Assembly (NCBI GenBank): GCA_021827145.1
Contig: JAKAXK010000011.1
Span: 1-38,984 of the forward strand
From: Pseudomonadota bacterium
GTDB taxonomy: Bacteria; Pseudomonadota; Gammaproteobacteria; Acidiferrobacterales; Acidiferrobacteraceae
DNA length: 38,984 bases
Direction of reading: 5' to 3'
The notes under the pieces: generated by a model
The model's input: the letters and a program-made list of their open reading frames with translations, nothing else
Told to the model about the DNA's origin: nothing
Databases searched by the model: none
Made by a program: the position numbers and the translations under genes
Part shown: positions 28,148 to 37,607 of the stretch, piece after piece
How the letters are laid out: the number at the start of each line of letters is the position of its first letter
How positions within the stretch are numbered: the first letter of the stretch is position 1

Positions 28148-29577
28148 GCGAGGAGATCCTGATCAACGTGACCCCTCAGGAGACGCGGGTTGCGGTCGTG
28201 GAGAACGGTGTACTGCAAGAGGTCCATATCGAGCGGGCGAGTCACCGGGGCCTGGTCGGCAACATCTACAAGGGCCGGGTGTCCCGCTTCCTGCCCGGCA
28301 TGCAGGCGGCGTTCGTCGATATCGGACTCGAGCGCGCGGCGTTCCTGCAGACCGCCGAGATGAAGGCGGGGGTGGGCGCCGTACAGGCCGGTCTCGTCGA
28401 GGGCCAGGACATCGTCGTCCAGGTACTGAAGGATCCGATTGGGACCAAAGGGGCGCGGCTCACGACCCAGGTCAGCCTTCCGGCCCGTTATGTGGTCTAC
28501 ATGCCGATGAGCGACCACATCGGCATCTCGCAAAAGATCGATAATGTGGAGGAGCGCGAACGGCTGCGCGCGGCGGTGCGCCAGGCCATGGGCGATGAGC
28601 CCGGCGGCTTCATCTTGCGGACCATGGCCGAACAGGTCAGCGAGGAAGAGCTCAAGCGCGACATCCGTTATTTGCGTCGACTCTGGGGGCGTCTTTCCGA
28701 GCGCATCGCGGCGCCGGACCTCCGGGGTCTCGTACATGAGGACCTTTCCCTGGCCTTGCGGGCCATGCGTGACCTCGTGCGCGATAACGTCGAGAAGGTG
28801 CGCATCGACTCGCGCGAGATGTTCAGCAAGGCCCAGGATTTCGCGCTGGAGTTTGTGCCCGAGGTGGCGCCGCGTGTCGAGTATTATCCCGGGGAGCGGC
28901 CGATCTTCGACCTCTACTCCGTGGAGGACGAGATCAAGCGCGCCTTGGATCGGCGTGTTGCCCTGAAATCGGGGGGCTATCTCGTCATCGACCAGACCGA
29001 GGCCATGACCACGGTCGACGTCAACACCGGCACTTACGTGGGTCACCGGACCCTCGCCGAGACCATTTTCAAGACCAATCTCGAGGCGGCGCATGCCATT
29101 GCGCGCCAGCTGCGGCTGCGGAATCTGGGCGGCATGATCATCGTGGATTTCATCGACATGGCCGATCTCGACCACAAGCGCCAAGTGTTGCGTGCGCTCG
29201 AACGTGCCCTGGCGCGTGACCGCACCAAGGCCTCCATCGCCGACATGTCGGCCTTGGGTCTCGTCGAGATCACCCGTAAACGGACGCGCGAGAGTCTTGA
29301 GCGCCTTCTTTGCGAGACCTGTCCGGCGTGCAAGGGGCGTGGCGTCTTGAAGACACCCGAGACCGTGGCCTACGAGATCTTTCGGGAGATCTTGCGCGAG
29401 GCGCGGCAGTTCGGAACCGACGAATACCTGGTGGTAGCCTCCCAGCTGGTCGTGGACCGGCTCCTGGATGATCAGGCGCAGAGTCTCGCCCGATTGCAGG
29501 AGTTCATCGGAAAGCCCATTCATCTCCAGGTCGAGCCGCTTTACAATCAGGAAGAATACGAGGTCGTTCTGACCTGA
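28144..29577 (+). CDS. rng: Ribonuclease G
   Basis: EILINVTPQETRVAVVENGVLQEVHIER, GNIYKGRVSRFLPGMQAAFVDIGLERAAFL S1 domain, GGMIIVDFIDM, CETCPACKGRG zinc link; GTG start. Confidence 0.96.
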   Translation: MSEEILINVTPQETRVAVVENGVLQEVHIERASHRGLVGNIYKGRVSRFLPGMQAAFVDIGLERAAFLQTAEMKAGVGAVQAGLVEGQDIVVQVLKDPIGTKGARLTTQVSLPARYVVYMPMSDHIGISQKIDNVEERERLRAAVRQAMGDEPGGFILRTMAEQVSEEELKRDIRYLRRLWGRLSERIAAPDLRGLVHEDLSLALRAMRDLVRDNVEKVRIDSREMFSKAQDFALEFVPEVAPRVEYYPGERPIFDLYSVEDEIKRALDRRVALKSGGYLVIDQTEAMTTVDVNTGTYVGHRTLAETIFKTNLEAAHAIARQLRLRNLGGMIIVDFIDMADLDHKRQVLRALERALARDRTKASIADMSALGLVEITRKRTRESLERLLCETCPACKGRGVLKTPETVAYEIFREILREARQFGTDEYLVVASQLVVDRLLDDQAQSLARLQEFIGKPIHLQVEPLYNQEEYEVVLT

Positions 29578-29634
29578 AAGGATGCATTCGGCGCGGTATC
29601 CAGGATTCCCTGGGGAGTTTGAGTTGATGATTTC

Positions 29635-32600
29635 ATGGTAGGGCTTGCGGGGCGGGCGCGAAGGTTTTGGCGTAAGCGTAGCCGTGGCGTGCGCTCCATC
29701 CTTGCCTTGGCCGCGGTGCTGGTAGGGCTGGTCGCGCTCGCCTTGGGCACGAGCCCCTTCTGGCTGACGCCGGTCTTGCAAACCCAGAGACCGGCCTTGG
29801 AGACCACGCTCTCGCGCGCCTTGGGGGCCCGCGTGCATATCGGCGGGGTGGCGGCACGCGTGGGCTGGCGCCCCGGCCTCGTGCTGTTGAATACCACCAT
29901 CGCGGGGCGCGCGGGCCCGGCCGTGGTGCTTCGATCAGTGCGTATCGATTTGTCGTGGCTTGCCCTTTCGCGGGGGCGTCTGTGGCCGGCCTTCATAGGC
30001 GTGACGGGTGCCCGTGTGAATCTCCGCAAGACGCCCAAAGGCCTTCATGTCGTGGGGTTTCCGCATCGCGCGGGCCCGCCTTTTGACTGGCGCGGTTTTC
30101 TTGCCAGCCTGCACGCCCTCAGGATCACGGGTGCGCATATCGTGATCGCCGAGTCGCTGAGGCATGTGGTCTCGCTCCAGCGTCTGGACGCAAGCTGGGC
30201 GAACGGCATTAAAGACCGCACACTGACGGCGCGGGCCACGGTCCCCGGGATCTGCGCGCGTTGTCGCGTCACAGTCCAGTTCTCGGGTCGGGGTTTCTCG
30301 CTGCGACACTTTCAGGGCGTCGTGGGGCTGCGCGCCACCGCCCTCGATCTCCATGCCGCGGCCGCTTTGGCCGACCGGCAGCGCCTGCGCGCCTTGACGG
30401 GGGTCGCGAACGGGCGGGTCTGGACCGATTGGCATCGGGGCCGCCCGAGTTTCGTGGGCGGGGATCTCTCGCTGGCGCAGGTCTTCGTGCCCGCCAACCG
30501 GTTCACCAAGGCCCTTGCGATCGACGGGCTTGCGGGCCGTTTCAGCCTCAAGATCGGTCCGCGCAGGTTTCGGTTCTACGCCGCTCACCTGGTCTCGGAC
30601 CTCGCCGGGGTCCGATCGCGCATGCCCATGGTTTTCGTGGCGCGTCGCGGATCGCTCTGGCGCGTGGACGCCAATCGCGTGAATTTGGCGCAAGTCGCCT
30701 ACGTGGGCACGCATCTGCGTTCTCTCAGCCCCACGCTTGCGCGACGGTTCGTCCTGAAGCCTGTGGGGTCCCTGCGGCGCTTTCACTTGCACTTGCGCTT
30801 GGGACCGCATGGGCACTACCGCGCGCGTGGCCGCTTTTCCCGTCTGGGTCTCGGGCGGCGCGCCCAAGGACCCTATTTCGCGCATGCCACCGGCACCTTC
30901 TCGGTGAGCACCGACGCCGGACACGTCGTCTTGAGCGGCCTGCATGGTCTCGTGCGGGGACCGGCACGCGTGCCGGTGTCGCTGCATGTGCAGGCCCTGA
31001 ACGCGCAGCTCTCCTGGCAAAAAAGCGCGGGTGTCATGTCATGGTCGCTCCCGGTCTTTCATTTGGCGTCGAACGCCGGAACGGTGGACGCGGTGGCAAG
31101 GGGTGCGCGTCGCGCGGGGGCAGGTCCCACCGTACACCTGCATGCCGCCATGCACGGCGTGAACCTGTCGATAGTCAACGGTCTCTATCCGCGCCTGCTC
31201 CCCGGCCATCTGGGCCGGTGGCTTGAGCGCACGGTACGCAAAGGGGTCGTCAGCGACGGGCGGCTCGTCTTGAAGGGGCCGCTCGACCGTTTCCCGTTCC
31301 GGCGGGGCGGTGGCCTGTTTCAGGCCACACTGCACGTCACGCACGGTCGTTATCGTTTTCTGCCGCGTTGGCCGGCGGCCCGCGATCTGGCGGTGACGGT
31401 GACCGAGCATGACGCGCTTCTCACCGTGCGCGGCTCGGGGGTGTTGGGTGGCGTGCAGGTCCCGGCCCTGGCCGTACGCGCGGGCCCGCTCGGGACGCCC
31501 GGCGGCACCGCGACCGTGCGCGTGCGGGCGCAATCCGACCTTCATGACCTGCTGCATCTGGTTTTGCCTCATGTCCGCCGCGGGCTTCGATCCGCGCTGC
31601 CGCAGACGATCTCCGGGACGGGGGCTACGCATGTGGCGCTCGCCTTGCACATCCCGTTTTCGCACCGCAAGGGGCCGCTCACGTTGAACGGTCATGTGCG
31701 ACTCCAGGAGGCCAGCGTGAGCTACCCTCTGGGGACGCGGGTTCTGCATTGGCGGGATCTGACGGGCGAGGCGGCCTTCGACGATGCGGGCCCCGATCGC
31801 GCGCAGCTCACGGGCCGTCTCCTGGGCGGCCCCTTCGCGTTCACGCTGAAGCCCCGCGCGCCGGGGGGGGTGGTCGGACGGGCGACCGGCGTGGTCGATG
31901 CCGCGCATCTGAAGGCCTTGGCTGGCGCCGCGCATCGCTATGTCCACGGTGCCGTGACTTGGCGCCTGCATCTGATGCGGGCCCAAAAGACGTGGCATGC
32001 CGCGGTCTCCGCCGATCTGGCTCGACTCGCGGTCCAGCTGCCTTATCCCGCGGGTAAGGCCATGGGGGTCGCGGCTGAGGCGCATCTCGATCTCGCGAGC
32101 GGCCCACAGGGCGTGTTTGCACACGGCGTCTTGCCGCAGCATCTGGCTGTGTCCTATGCACAGCCGCGTGCGGCCGCGGGGGGGCTTTGGGTCGGCGTGG
32201 GATCGGCCCTGCCTCCGCACACCATTCGGCCGGGATTGGCAATGGGTGTGCGCGCGGGCTATCTGGCCGTAAGGCCATGGCTAGCCTTCACGCGCATACT
32301 CATGCGGACCCATCTGCACAAGGCGTCGACCCGGGCCCTGTTCACGCTCCACTCGCTTACCGCCTATATCGGTTCGCTGGAGTGGGCCCGGCGCGCCTTC
32401 GGCACCGTCCACGCCCGCTTTCAGCACGTCGGCACGACCTGGTCGGGCGTCCTCGAGGGTCCTGATGTCGCGGGGACCGTCGATTGGCGCCGACGCCCCC
32501 GGTCTGTCGTGGTCGTGAACCTGAACCACTTGGTCGTGCCCGCTGCCGCCCCGGCCAAGGTCATCGCGGCGACCAAGGTGGCGCGCGCGCCCAGCGACCC

Positions 32601-33414
32601 GCGCCAGCTACCGGCCATTCATTTCACGGCCGGCAGCCTCACGGTTGACGGCCGCTATATAGGGCGCGTCCTGGTCGACGGTCACCCCTACCCTTATGGT
32701 TTTCGTATCCAAAGGATCTGGCTCGTGCGCCCGCACGCCAGCGTCATGGGCCGCGGCCAATGGACCATGCACGGTGGTCTCCCGGAGTCGCTCTTCACGC
32801 TGGTGTTCAAGAGCCAGAATCTCGGTGATACGCTGTCGGCGTGGGGCTTGGCTCATCAGGTTGCGGGCGGCCGTATGATCGCGCATGGGACCTTGAATTG
32901 GCCAGGGGGCCCTAGCGCGTTTTCCTTGAACACGCTCGAGGGGGATATTCGTTTCGTAGCGCGGCACGGGCGCTTCGTTCAAGTGCGCCAAGGCGCGGGC
33001 AAGCTGCTTGGTATCTTCAATGTGGATTCCATCGCGCGCTATTTGACGCTGGATTTCAGCAATGTTTTCGGCCAGGGTTTTGCCTTCGACCGTATCGATG
33101 GCAAACTCATCGCCGAAGGCGGCGTCGCCAAGACCAAAGGGATACACATTGAAGGCGCGTCTGCTAATGTCGTCGTGTCCGGCCAGACCGACCTCGTGGC
33201 TAAGACCTTCGATCTGAAGGTCGGGGTGAATCCCCATATTCAGAACAATGTCACACTCGCCACGGGACTGATCGGGGGCCCGATCGCGGGGGCTGTGATG
33301 TTGTTGATGCAGAAGGTATTCGCCCACGAGATCAGTCAGGGGACGCGTCTCACCTATTACATAAAGGGACCATGGAGCAAGCCAAGCGTACGGAAGAAGA
33401 CGGACAAGGACTGA
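29635..33414 (+). CDS. yhdP: YhdP family (AsmA-like) envelope phospholipid-transport protein
   Basis: 1259 aa with N-terminal TM and long beta-rich region; C-terminal GKLLGIFNVDSIARYLTLDFSNVFGQGFAFDRIDGKL motif; rng-yhdP-nit-tldD context. Confidence 0.9.
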   Translation: MVGLAGRARRFWRKRSRGVRSILALAAVLVGLVALALGTSPFWLTPVLQTQRPALETTLSRALGARVHIGGVAARVGWRPGLVLLNTTIAGRAGPAVVLRSVRIDLSWLALSRGRLWPAFIGVTGARVNLRKTPKGLHVVGFPHRAGPPFDWRGFLASLHALRITGAHIVIAESLRHVVSLQRLDASWANGIKDRTLTARATVPGICARCRVTVQFSGRGFSLRHFQGVVGLRATALDLHAAAALADRQRLRALTGVANGRVWTDWHRGRPSFVGGDLSLAQVFVPANRFTKALAIDGLAGRFSLKIGPRRFRFYAAHLVSDLAGVRSRMPMVFVARRGSLWRVDANRVNLAQVAYVGTHLRSLSPTLARRFVLKPVGSLRRFHLHLRLGPHGHYRARGRFSRLGLGRRAQGPYFAHATGTFSVSTDAGHVVLSGLHGLVRGPARVPVSLHVQALNAQLSWQKSAGVMSWSLPVFHLASNAGTVDAVARGARRAGAGPTVHLHAAMHGVNLSIVNGLYPRLLPGHLGRWLERTVRKGVVSDGRLVLKGPLDRFPFRRGGGLFQATLHVTHGRYRFLPRWPAARDLAVTVTEHDALLTVRGSGVLGGVQVPALAVRAGPLGTPGGTATVRVRAQSDLHDLLHLVLPHVRRGLRSALPQTISGTGATHVALALHIPFSHRKGPLTLNGHVRLQEASVSYPLGTRVLHWRDLTGEAAFDDAGPDRAQLTGRLLGGPFAFTLKPRAPGGVVGRATGVVDAAHLKALAGAAHRYVHGAVTWRLHLMRAQKTWHAAVSADLARLAVQLPYPAGKAMGVAAEAHLDLASGPQGVFAHGVLPQHLAVSYAQPRAAAGGLWVGVGSALPPHTIRPGLAMGVRAGYLAVRPWLAFTRILMRTHLHKASTRALFTLHSLTAYIGSLEWARRAFGTVHARFQHVGTTWSGVLEGPDVAGTVDWRRRPRSVVVVNLNHLVVPAAAPAKVIAATKVARAPSDPRQLPAIHFTAGSLTVDGRYIGRVLVDGHPYPYGFRIQRIWLVRPHASVMGRGQWTMHGGLPESLFTLVFKSQNLGDTLSAWGLAHQVAGGRMIAHGTLNWPGGPSAFSLNTLEGDIRFVARHGRFVQVRQGAGKLLGIFNVDSIARYLTLDFSNVFGQGFAFDRIDGKLIAEGGVAKTKGIHIEGASANVVVSGQTDLVAKTFDLKVGVNPHIQNNVTLATGLIGGPIAGAVMLLMQKVFAHEISQGTRLTYYIKGPWSKPSVRKKTDKD

Positions 33415-34220
33415 GGGCGGTGTTCGCGGCCGCACCGATGTGTTCTGGGGGTGATGTCGCCGCCAATGTCGCAGTTGCCTGCGCCGCGTTGCAGGAGGCG
33501 CATGCGCGCGGCGCCCGTCTCGCGGTATTGCCCGAGAATTTTGCCTTGATGGCGGGCTCGCGCGAGCAGCGGCTCCGTCACGCCGAGACCGATGGCAGCG
33601 GCCCTATCCAAGAGGCGATCGCACGAACTTGCCGGGAGCTCTCTTTATGGGTCGTAGCCGGCACCATTCCCATGCGTGGGCACGATCCGGCCAAGGTTCG
33701 ATCCGCCTGTCTTGTGTTCGACGACCGCGGGGAACGCGTTGCCCGTTATGATAAAATCCATCTCTTCGACGTGGATCTGGGTCCGGGCGAACGCTACGCC
33801 GAGTCCGAAGCCTTCGAGGCTGGCGAGACCCCGGTGGTCCTGGACACGCCGTTTGGCCGTCTCGGGCTTGCGATCTGCTATGACCTGCGCTTCCCCGAAC
33901 TGTTCCGCGCGCTTTTGACGGCCGGTGCCGAGGTCGTGGCCCTGCCGGCGGCATTTACCGTCCCGACGGGCGAGGCGCATTGGCAGACCCTGGTGCGCGC
34001 ACGGGCCATAGAAAACAGTTGTTATGTCGTTGCGGCCGCGCAAGGTGGCCGGCATGACAATGGGCGGACCACCTATGGACACAGCATGATCGTCGATGCC
34101 TGGGGTAGGGTCCTCGCTTTGCAAGCGTCGGGCCGCGAGGTTGTGACGGCGCAGTTCGATCGCGAATCGGTGGCGGATGTCCGTCGCCGCCTTCCTAGCG
34201 TCATGCACCGGAGACTTTGA
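33372..34220 (+). CDS. Carbon-nitrogen hydrolase (nitrilase/Nit1 family)
   Basis: Glu-Lys-Cys triad motifs [30 protein letters not shown]. Confidence 0.93.
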   Translation: MEQAKRTEEDGQGLRAVFAAAPMCSGGDVAANVAVACAALQEAHARGARLAVLPENFALMAGSREQRLRHAETDGSGPIQEAIARTCRELSLWVVAGTIPMRGHDPAKVRSACLVFDDRGERVARYDKIHLFDVDLGPGERYAESEAFEAGETPVVLDTPFGRLGLAICYDLRFPELFRALLTAGAEVVALPAAFTVPTGEAHWQTLVRARAIENSCYVVAAAQGGRHDNGRTTYGHSMIVDAWGRVLALQASGREVVTAQFDRESVADVRRRLPSVMHRRL

Positions 34221-35683
34221 TGACGACAGAAACTTTACATACCCGAAACCTGGAACGCGCGCGGGAGTCCTTGCTTGTGCCCGCGGGCATAGGCGTAAGC
34301 GAGCTGGACCAAGTCATGGACCGCATGCTGGGTCACCAGATCGACTACGCGGATTTGTATTTTCAATATAGTCGCCAAGAGTCCTGGTCGCTCGAGGAGG
34401 GCCAGGTCAAGTCGGGGAGTCGTCATATAGAGCAGGGCGTCGGGGTGCGCGCTATCGCGGGCGAAAAGACCGGCTTCGCCTATTCCGACGAGATTGTATT
34501 GCCGGCTCTCCTCGACGCCGCAAGCGCAGCGCGGGCCATCGCCCGCGGCGGCCGCGAGCAGACAGCGGCGCTTACCGCGCATAACGGCAACGCATTGTCG
34601 CTGTACGAGCCTGCCGACCCACTCCTCAGTCTCGAAGACGCGGCCAAGGTGGCCCTGCTCGAGCGAGTCGAGCAGGAGGCGCGCAGGCTCGATCCGCGTG
34701 TCAAGCAGGTGATGGCAAGCCTTGGCGGCTCCCAGGAGACCATATTCGTCATGCGCAGCGATGGCGTCATGGCCGCCGATGTGCGGCCGCTCGTGCGTCT
34801 CAACGTGACGGTCATCGTTGAACAGGGCGGCCGTCGCGAAACAGGCAGTTCTGGAGGTGGCGGACGCACGGATTACGGGTATTTTCTGACCGAGGACCGC
34901 GCCCTGTTCTATGCGCGGGAGGCGGTGCGTCAGGCGCTCGTGAATCTGGAAGCCGCGCCCGCGCCGGCCGGTACCATGCAGGTGGTGCTAGGGCCCGGCT
35001 GGCCCGGCATCCTCTTGCACGAGGCCATAGGTCACGGACTGGAGGGTGACTTCAACCGTAAGGGTACGTCGGCCTTCGCCGGCCTGCTGGGCGAGAAGGT
35101 TGCCGCCGATGCCTGTACCGTGGTCGATGATGGCACGTTGGCCGGGCGTCGCGGCTCCTTGAATGTCGATGATGAAGGGACACCGACCCAGAACACGGTG
35201 CTCATCGAGCGGGGCGTGCTACGCGGTTATATTCTGGACCGGATGAATGCCCGGCTCATGGGTATGGCGCCCACTGGTAACGGGCGCCGCGAATCCTATG
35301 CGCATCTGCCCATGCCGCGCATGACTAATACCTACATGCTGGCTGGCGAGATGCCGCCCGAGGAGATCCTGGCGTCAGTCAAGAAGGGCCTTTATGCCGT
35401 CAATTTTGGTGGCGGCCAAGTCGACATCACGTCGGGTAAGTTCGTGTTCTCGGCCAGCGAGGCCTATCTCATAGAAAACGGCCGCATCGGCCGCCCGGTG
35501 CGCGGTGCGACCATCATTGGTAATGGCCCGGACGTGCTGAAACGGGTGGCCATGGTCGGCAATGATCTGGCCCTCGATACGGGCGTCGGGACTTGTGGCA
35601 AGGACGGACAGAGTGTGCCGGTGGGCGTAGGTCAGCCGACTTTGCGTATCGATGGCCTCACAGTCGGCGGAACGGAGGAGTGA
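34217..35683 (+). CDS. tldD: Metalloprotease TldD
   Basis: [24 protein letters not shown] (HExxxH), [32 protein letters not shown]. Confidence 0.97.
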   Translation: MMTTETLHTRNLERARESLLVPAGIGVSELDQVMDRMLGHQIDYADLYFQYSRQESWSLEEGQVKSGSRHIEQGVGVRAIAGEKTGFAYSDEIVLPALLDAASAARAIARGGREQTAALTAHNGNALSLYEPADPLLSLEDAAKVALLERVEQEARRLDPRVKQVMASLGGSQETIFVMRSDGVMAADVRPLVRLNVTVIVEQGGRRETGSSGGGGRTDYGYFLTEDRALFYAREAVRQALVNLEAAPAPAGTMQVVLGPGWPGILLHEAIGHGLEGDFNRKGTSAFAGLLGEKVAADACTVVDDGTLAGRRGSLNVDDEGTPTQNTVLIERGVLRGYILDRMNARLMGMAPTGNGRRESYAHLPMPRMTNTYMLAGEMPPEEILASVKKGLYAVNFGGGQVDITSGKFVFSASEAYLIENGRIGRPVRGATIIGNGPDVLKRVAMVGNDLALDTGVGTCGKDGQSVPVGVGQPTLRIDGLTVGGTEE

Positions 35684-37029
35684 TGGGCGCCATTATCGCC
35701 AAGGATCAGGAAACATCCTCGCTCGAGGATCTCGCGGCTCAGGCCTTGGAACTCGCCCGACATCAGGGAGCGAGTGCCGCCGAGGTGAATGCCGGATTTG
35801 GGCGCGGGCTTTCGGTGAGTGTGCGCAAGGGCGAGGTCGAGACCGTCGAGCACCATCGTGACAAGAGCCTTGCGGTCACGGTCTATTTTGGAGATCGCAG
35901 CGGCTCGGCCAGCACCTCGGATTTTCGGAGCCAGGCCTTGTCGGAGGCGGTGACGGCCGCCTGCGTGATCGCCCGTCACACCGCGGCCGACCCTTATAAT
36001 GGGCTTGCCGATCCCGCCCATCTCGCGCGCGTGATCCCCGACCTCGATCTCTACCACCCCTGGGAACTGCCAATGGAAGAGGCGATCGAGAGGGCGCGCC
36101 GTTGCGAGGAGGCGGCGTTCGCCACGGACCCGCGCATTCGCAACTCGGAGGGCGCCAGCGTCACGACGCATGAGGGGACCGATGTCTATGCGACAAGCCA
36201 TGGTTTTCTCGGGACCCTGCGCGCAAGCCGTCATGGCTTCAGTTGCGCGGTCTTGGGCGAGGATGGTCAGGGCGGCATGCAGCGCGATTATGATTACGCC
36301 TCGGCGCGTGACGCCCGTGACCTGCCCGATGTCGAGGAAATCGGGCGCAGGGCCGCGCTGCGTACCGCGCGGCGCTTAGGCGCCCGCCAGATCAAGACCT
36401 GCCAGGTACCGGTGCTCTACGAAGCGCAGGCGGCGCGGAGTCTCGTGTCGCATCTGGTATCAGCGATCAGTGGTCCGAGCCTCTATCGACGCTCATCCTT
36501 TCTGGTGGACAGCGTGGATACAGCCCTGTTTCCGGCCTGGGCACACTTTTATGAAGAGCCGCATCGCAAGAAGGCCATGGGCAGCGCGCCCTTCGATTCC
36601 GAGGGGGTCGAGACCCGCACCCGCGATCTCATTGAGGACGGTGTTCTGCGTCGCTATTGTCTGGACAGCTATTCCGCGCGCAAGCTCGGTCTGGTCACGA
36701 CCGGCAACGCCGGCGGTGTCCACAATCTCATGGTCGCGCCCGGCGCCGAAGATCTCGCGGGCCTGCTGCGCCAGATGGGGACCGGTCTGTTCGTGACCGA
36801 GCTCATCGGTTTTGGGATCAACTCTGTCACCGGCGACTACTCACGCGGCGCCGCGGGTTTTTGGGTAGAGGGCGGCGAACTGGCCTATCCGGTGGAGGAG
36901 ATCACGATCGCTTCGAACCTGCGGGATATGTACAAGGGTCTCGTGGCGGTCGGGCGCGATGTCGATTATCGCCACAACGTCTGCACGGGTTCGTGGCTCA
37001 TCGAGCGCATGACGGTCGCCGGCGCGTAG
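35683..37029 (+). CDS. pmbA: Metalloprotease PmbA/TldE
   Basis: YEAQAARSLVSHLVSAISGPSLYRRSSFL, TTGNAGGVHNLMVAPG, GINSVTGDYSRGAAGFWVEGGELAYPVEEITIASNL. Confidence 0.97.
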   Translation: MGAIIAKDQETSSLEDLAAQALELARHQGASAAEVNAGFGRGLSVSVRKGEVETVEHHRDKSLAVTVYFGDRSGSASTSDFRSQALSEAVTAACVIARHTAADPYNGLADPAHLARVIPDLDLYHPWELPMEEAIERARRCEEAAFATDPRIRNSEGASVTTHEGTDVYATSHGFLGTLRASRHGFSCAVLGEDGQGGMQRDYDYASARDARDLPDVEEIGRRAALRTARRLGARQIKTCQVPVLYEAQAARSLVSHLVSAISGPSLYRRSSFLVDSVDTALFPAWAHFYEEPHRKKAMGSAPFDSEGVETRTRDLIEDGVLRRYCLDSYSARKLGLVTTGNAGGVHNLMVAPGAEDLAGLLRQMGTGLFVTELIGFGINSVTGDYSRGAAGFWVEGGELAYPVEEITIASNLRDMYKGLVAVGRDVDYRHNVCTGSWLIERMTVAGA

Positions 37030-37047
37030 AGTTCGCGGATCCTGGAG

Positions 37048-37073
37048 CTGTCACCCGATCATGGGGATGACAG
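37048..37073. terminator. Hairpin between convergent pmbA and ORF 37084-37545
   Basis: CTGTCA-CCC...GGGGA-TGACAG imperfect stem; no T tract. Confidence 0.35.
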
Positions 37074-37083
37074 GCGCCGTGCG

Positions 37084-37545
37084 TCAGTCGCCGAAGTCGA
37101 TCTCGTAGGTGTTGTCGGCGACGGGCAGGCCTGGCCGCGTGGCGAGGTGGCGGGCCTCCCGAATCAGGGTCGCATGCACGCGGGATTTGTTGCGCATGTC
37201 GTCGAGTATCCAGGCGATGTCTGCCGGATGGCCGAGTCGTCCTCGGGTGAGAAGGTGGCGGACCGCGACGGTATCGCCACCCACGTCACACAAGACTGGT
37301 AGCGGGAGTTCGAGGGGCAGGATGTAGCGATGGACGACCCATGACGCGGCATTCTTCGTGTCGAGGGGCTTGCGTGCATCAAAACGAAAGTGGCGGCCCC
37401 CGCCCCCGAGTTTCAGGAGCTCTTCCAGCCAGTCGAGCGCGAGCCCTTGATGGACTATGAGTGTGCGACCGCGGTAGCGGCTGAAGAACCAGTCCAGTCG
37501 CCGGCGATCGCGGCGGACCGTGATAGCGCGCATAAAAGCCTTCAT
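37084..37545 (-). CDS. Conserved hypothetical or orphan protein
   Basis: ORF with methionine MKAFMRAITVRRDRRRLDWFF...; no recognised family motif. The upstream Met at 37578 is an alternative start. Confidence 0.65.
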   Translation of the reverse strand: MKAFMRAITVRRDRRRLDWFFSRYRGRTLIVHQGLALDWLEELLKLGGGGRHFRFDARKPLDTKNAASWVVHRYILPLELPLPVLCDVGGDTVAVRHLLTRGRLGHPADIAWILDDMRNKSRVHATLIREARHLATRPGLPVADNTYEIDFGD

Positions 37546-37607
37546 GATGGAATCATGCCAAGCGCGCGGTGAGCACACAAGCTGGGCGCGGCAAAAAAGG
37601 GGGGTAT

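Noticed and set aside
28078-29838. 586-aa minus-strand ORF antisense to rng
   Set aside because: Frame mirrors a strongly coding plus-strand gene; long antisense ORFs are expected in GC-rich DNA, and the translation shows low-complexity R/H/G-rich sequence with no motif.
31039-32220. 393-aa minus-strand ORF antisense to yhdP
   Set aside because: Shadow ORF inside a conserved 1259-aa gene; no recognisable domain.
34217-37029. tldD/pmbA as part of a RiPP-maturation locus
   Set aside because: TldD/TldE can process peptides, but no precursor-peptide ORF or other RiPP enzyme is visible, and the rng-yhdP-nit-tldD-pmbA order is a standard housekeeping arrangement.
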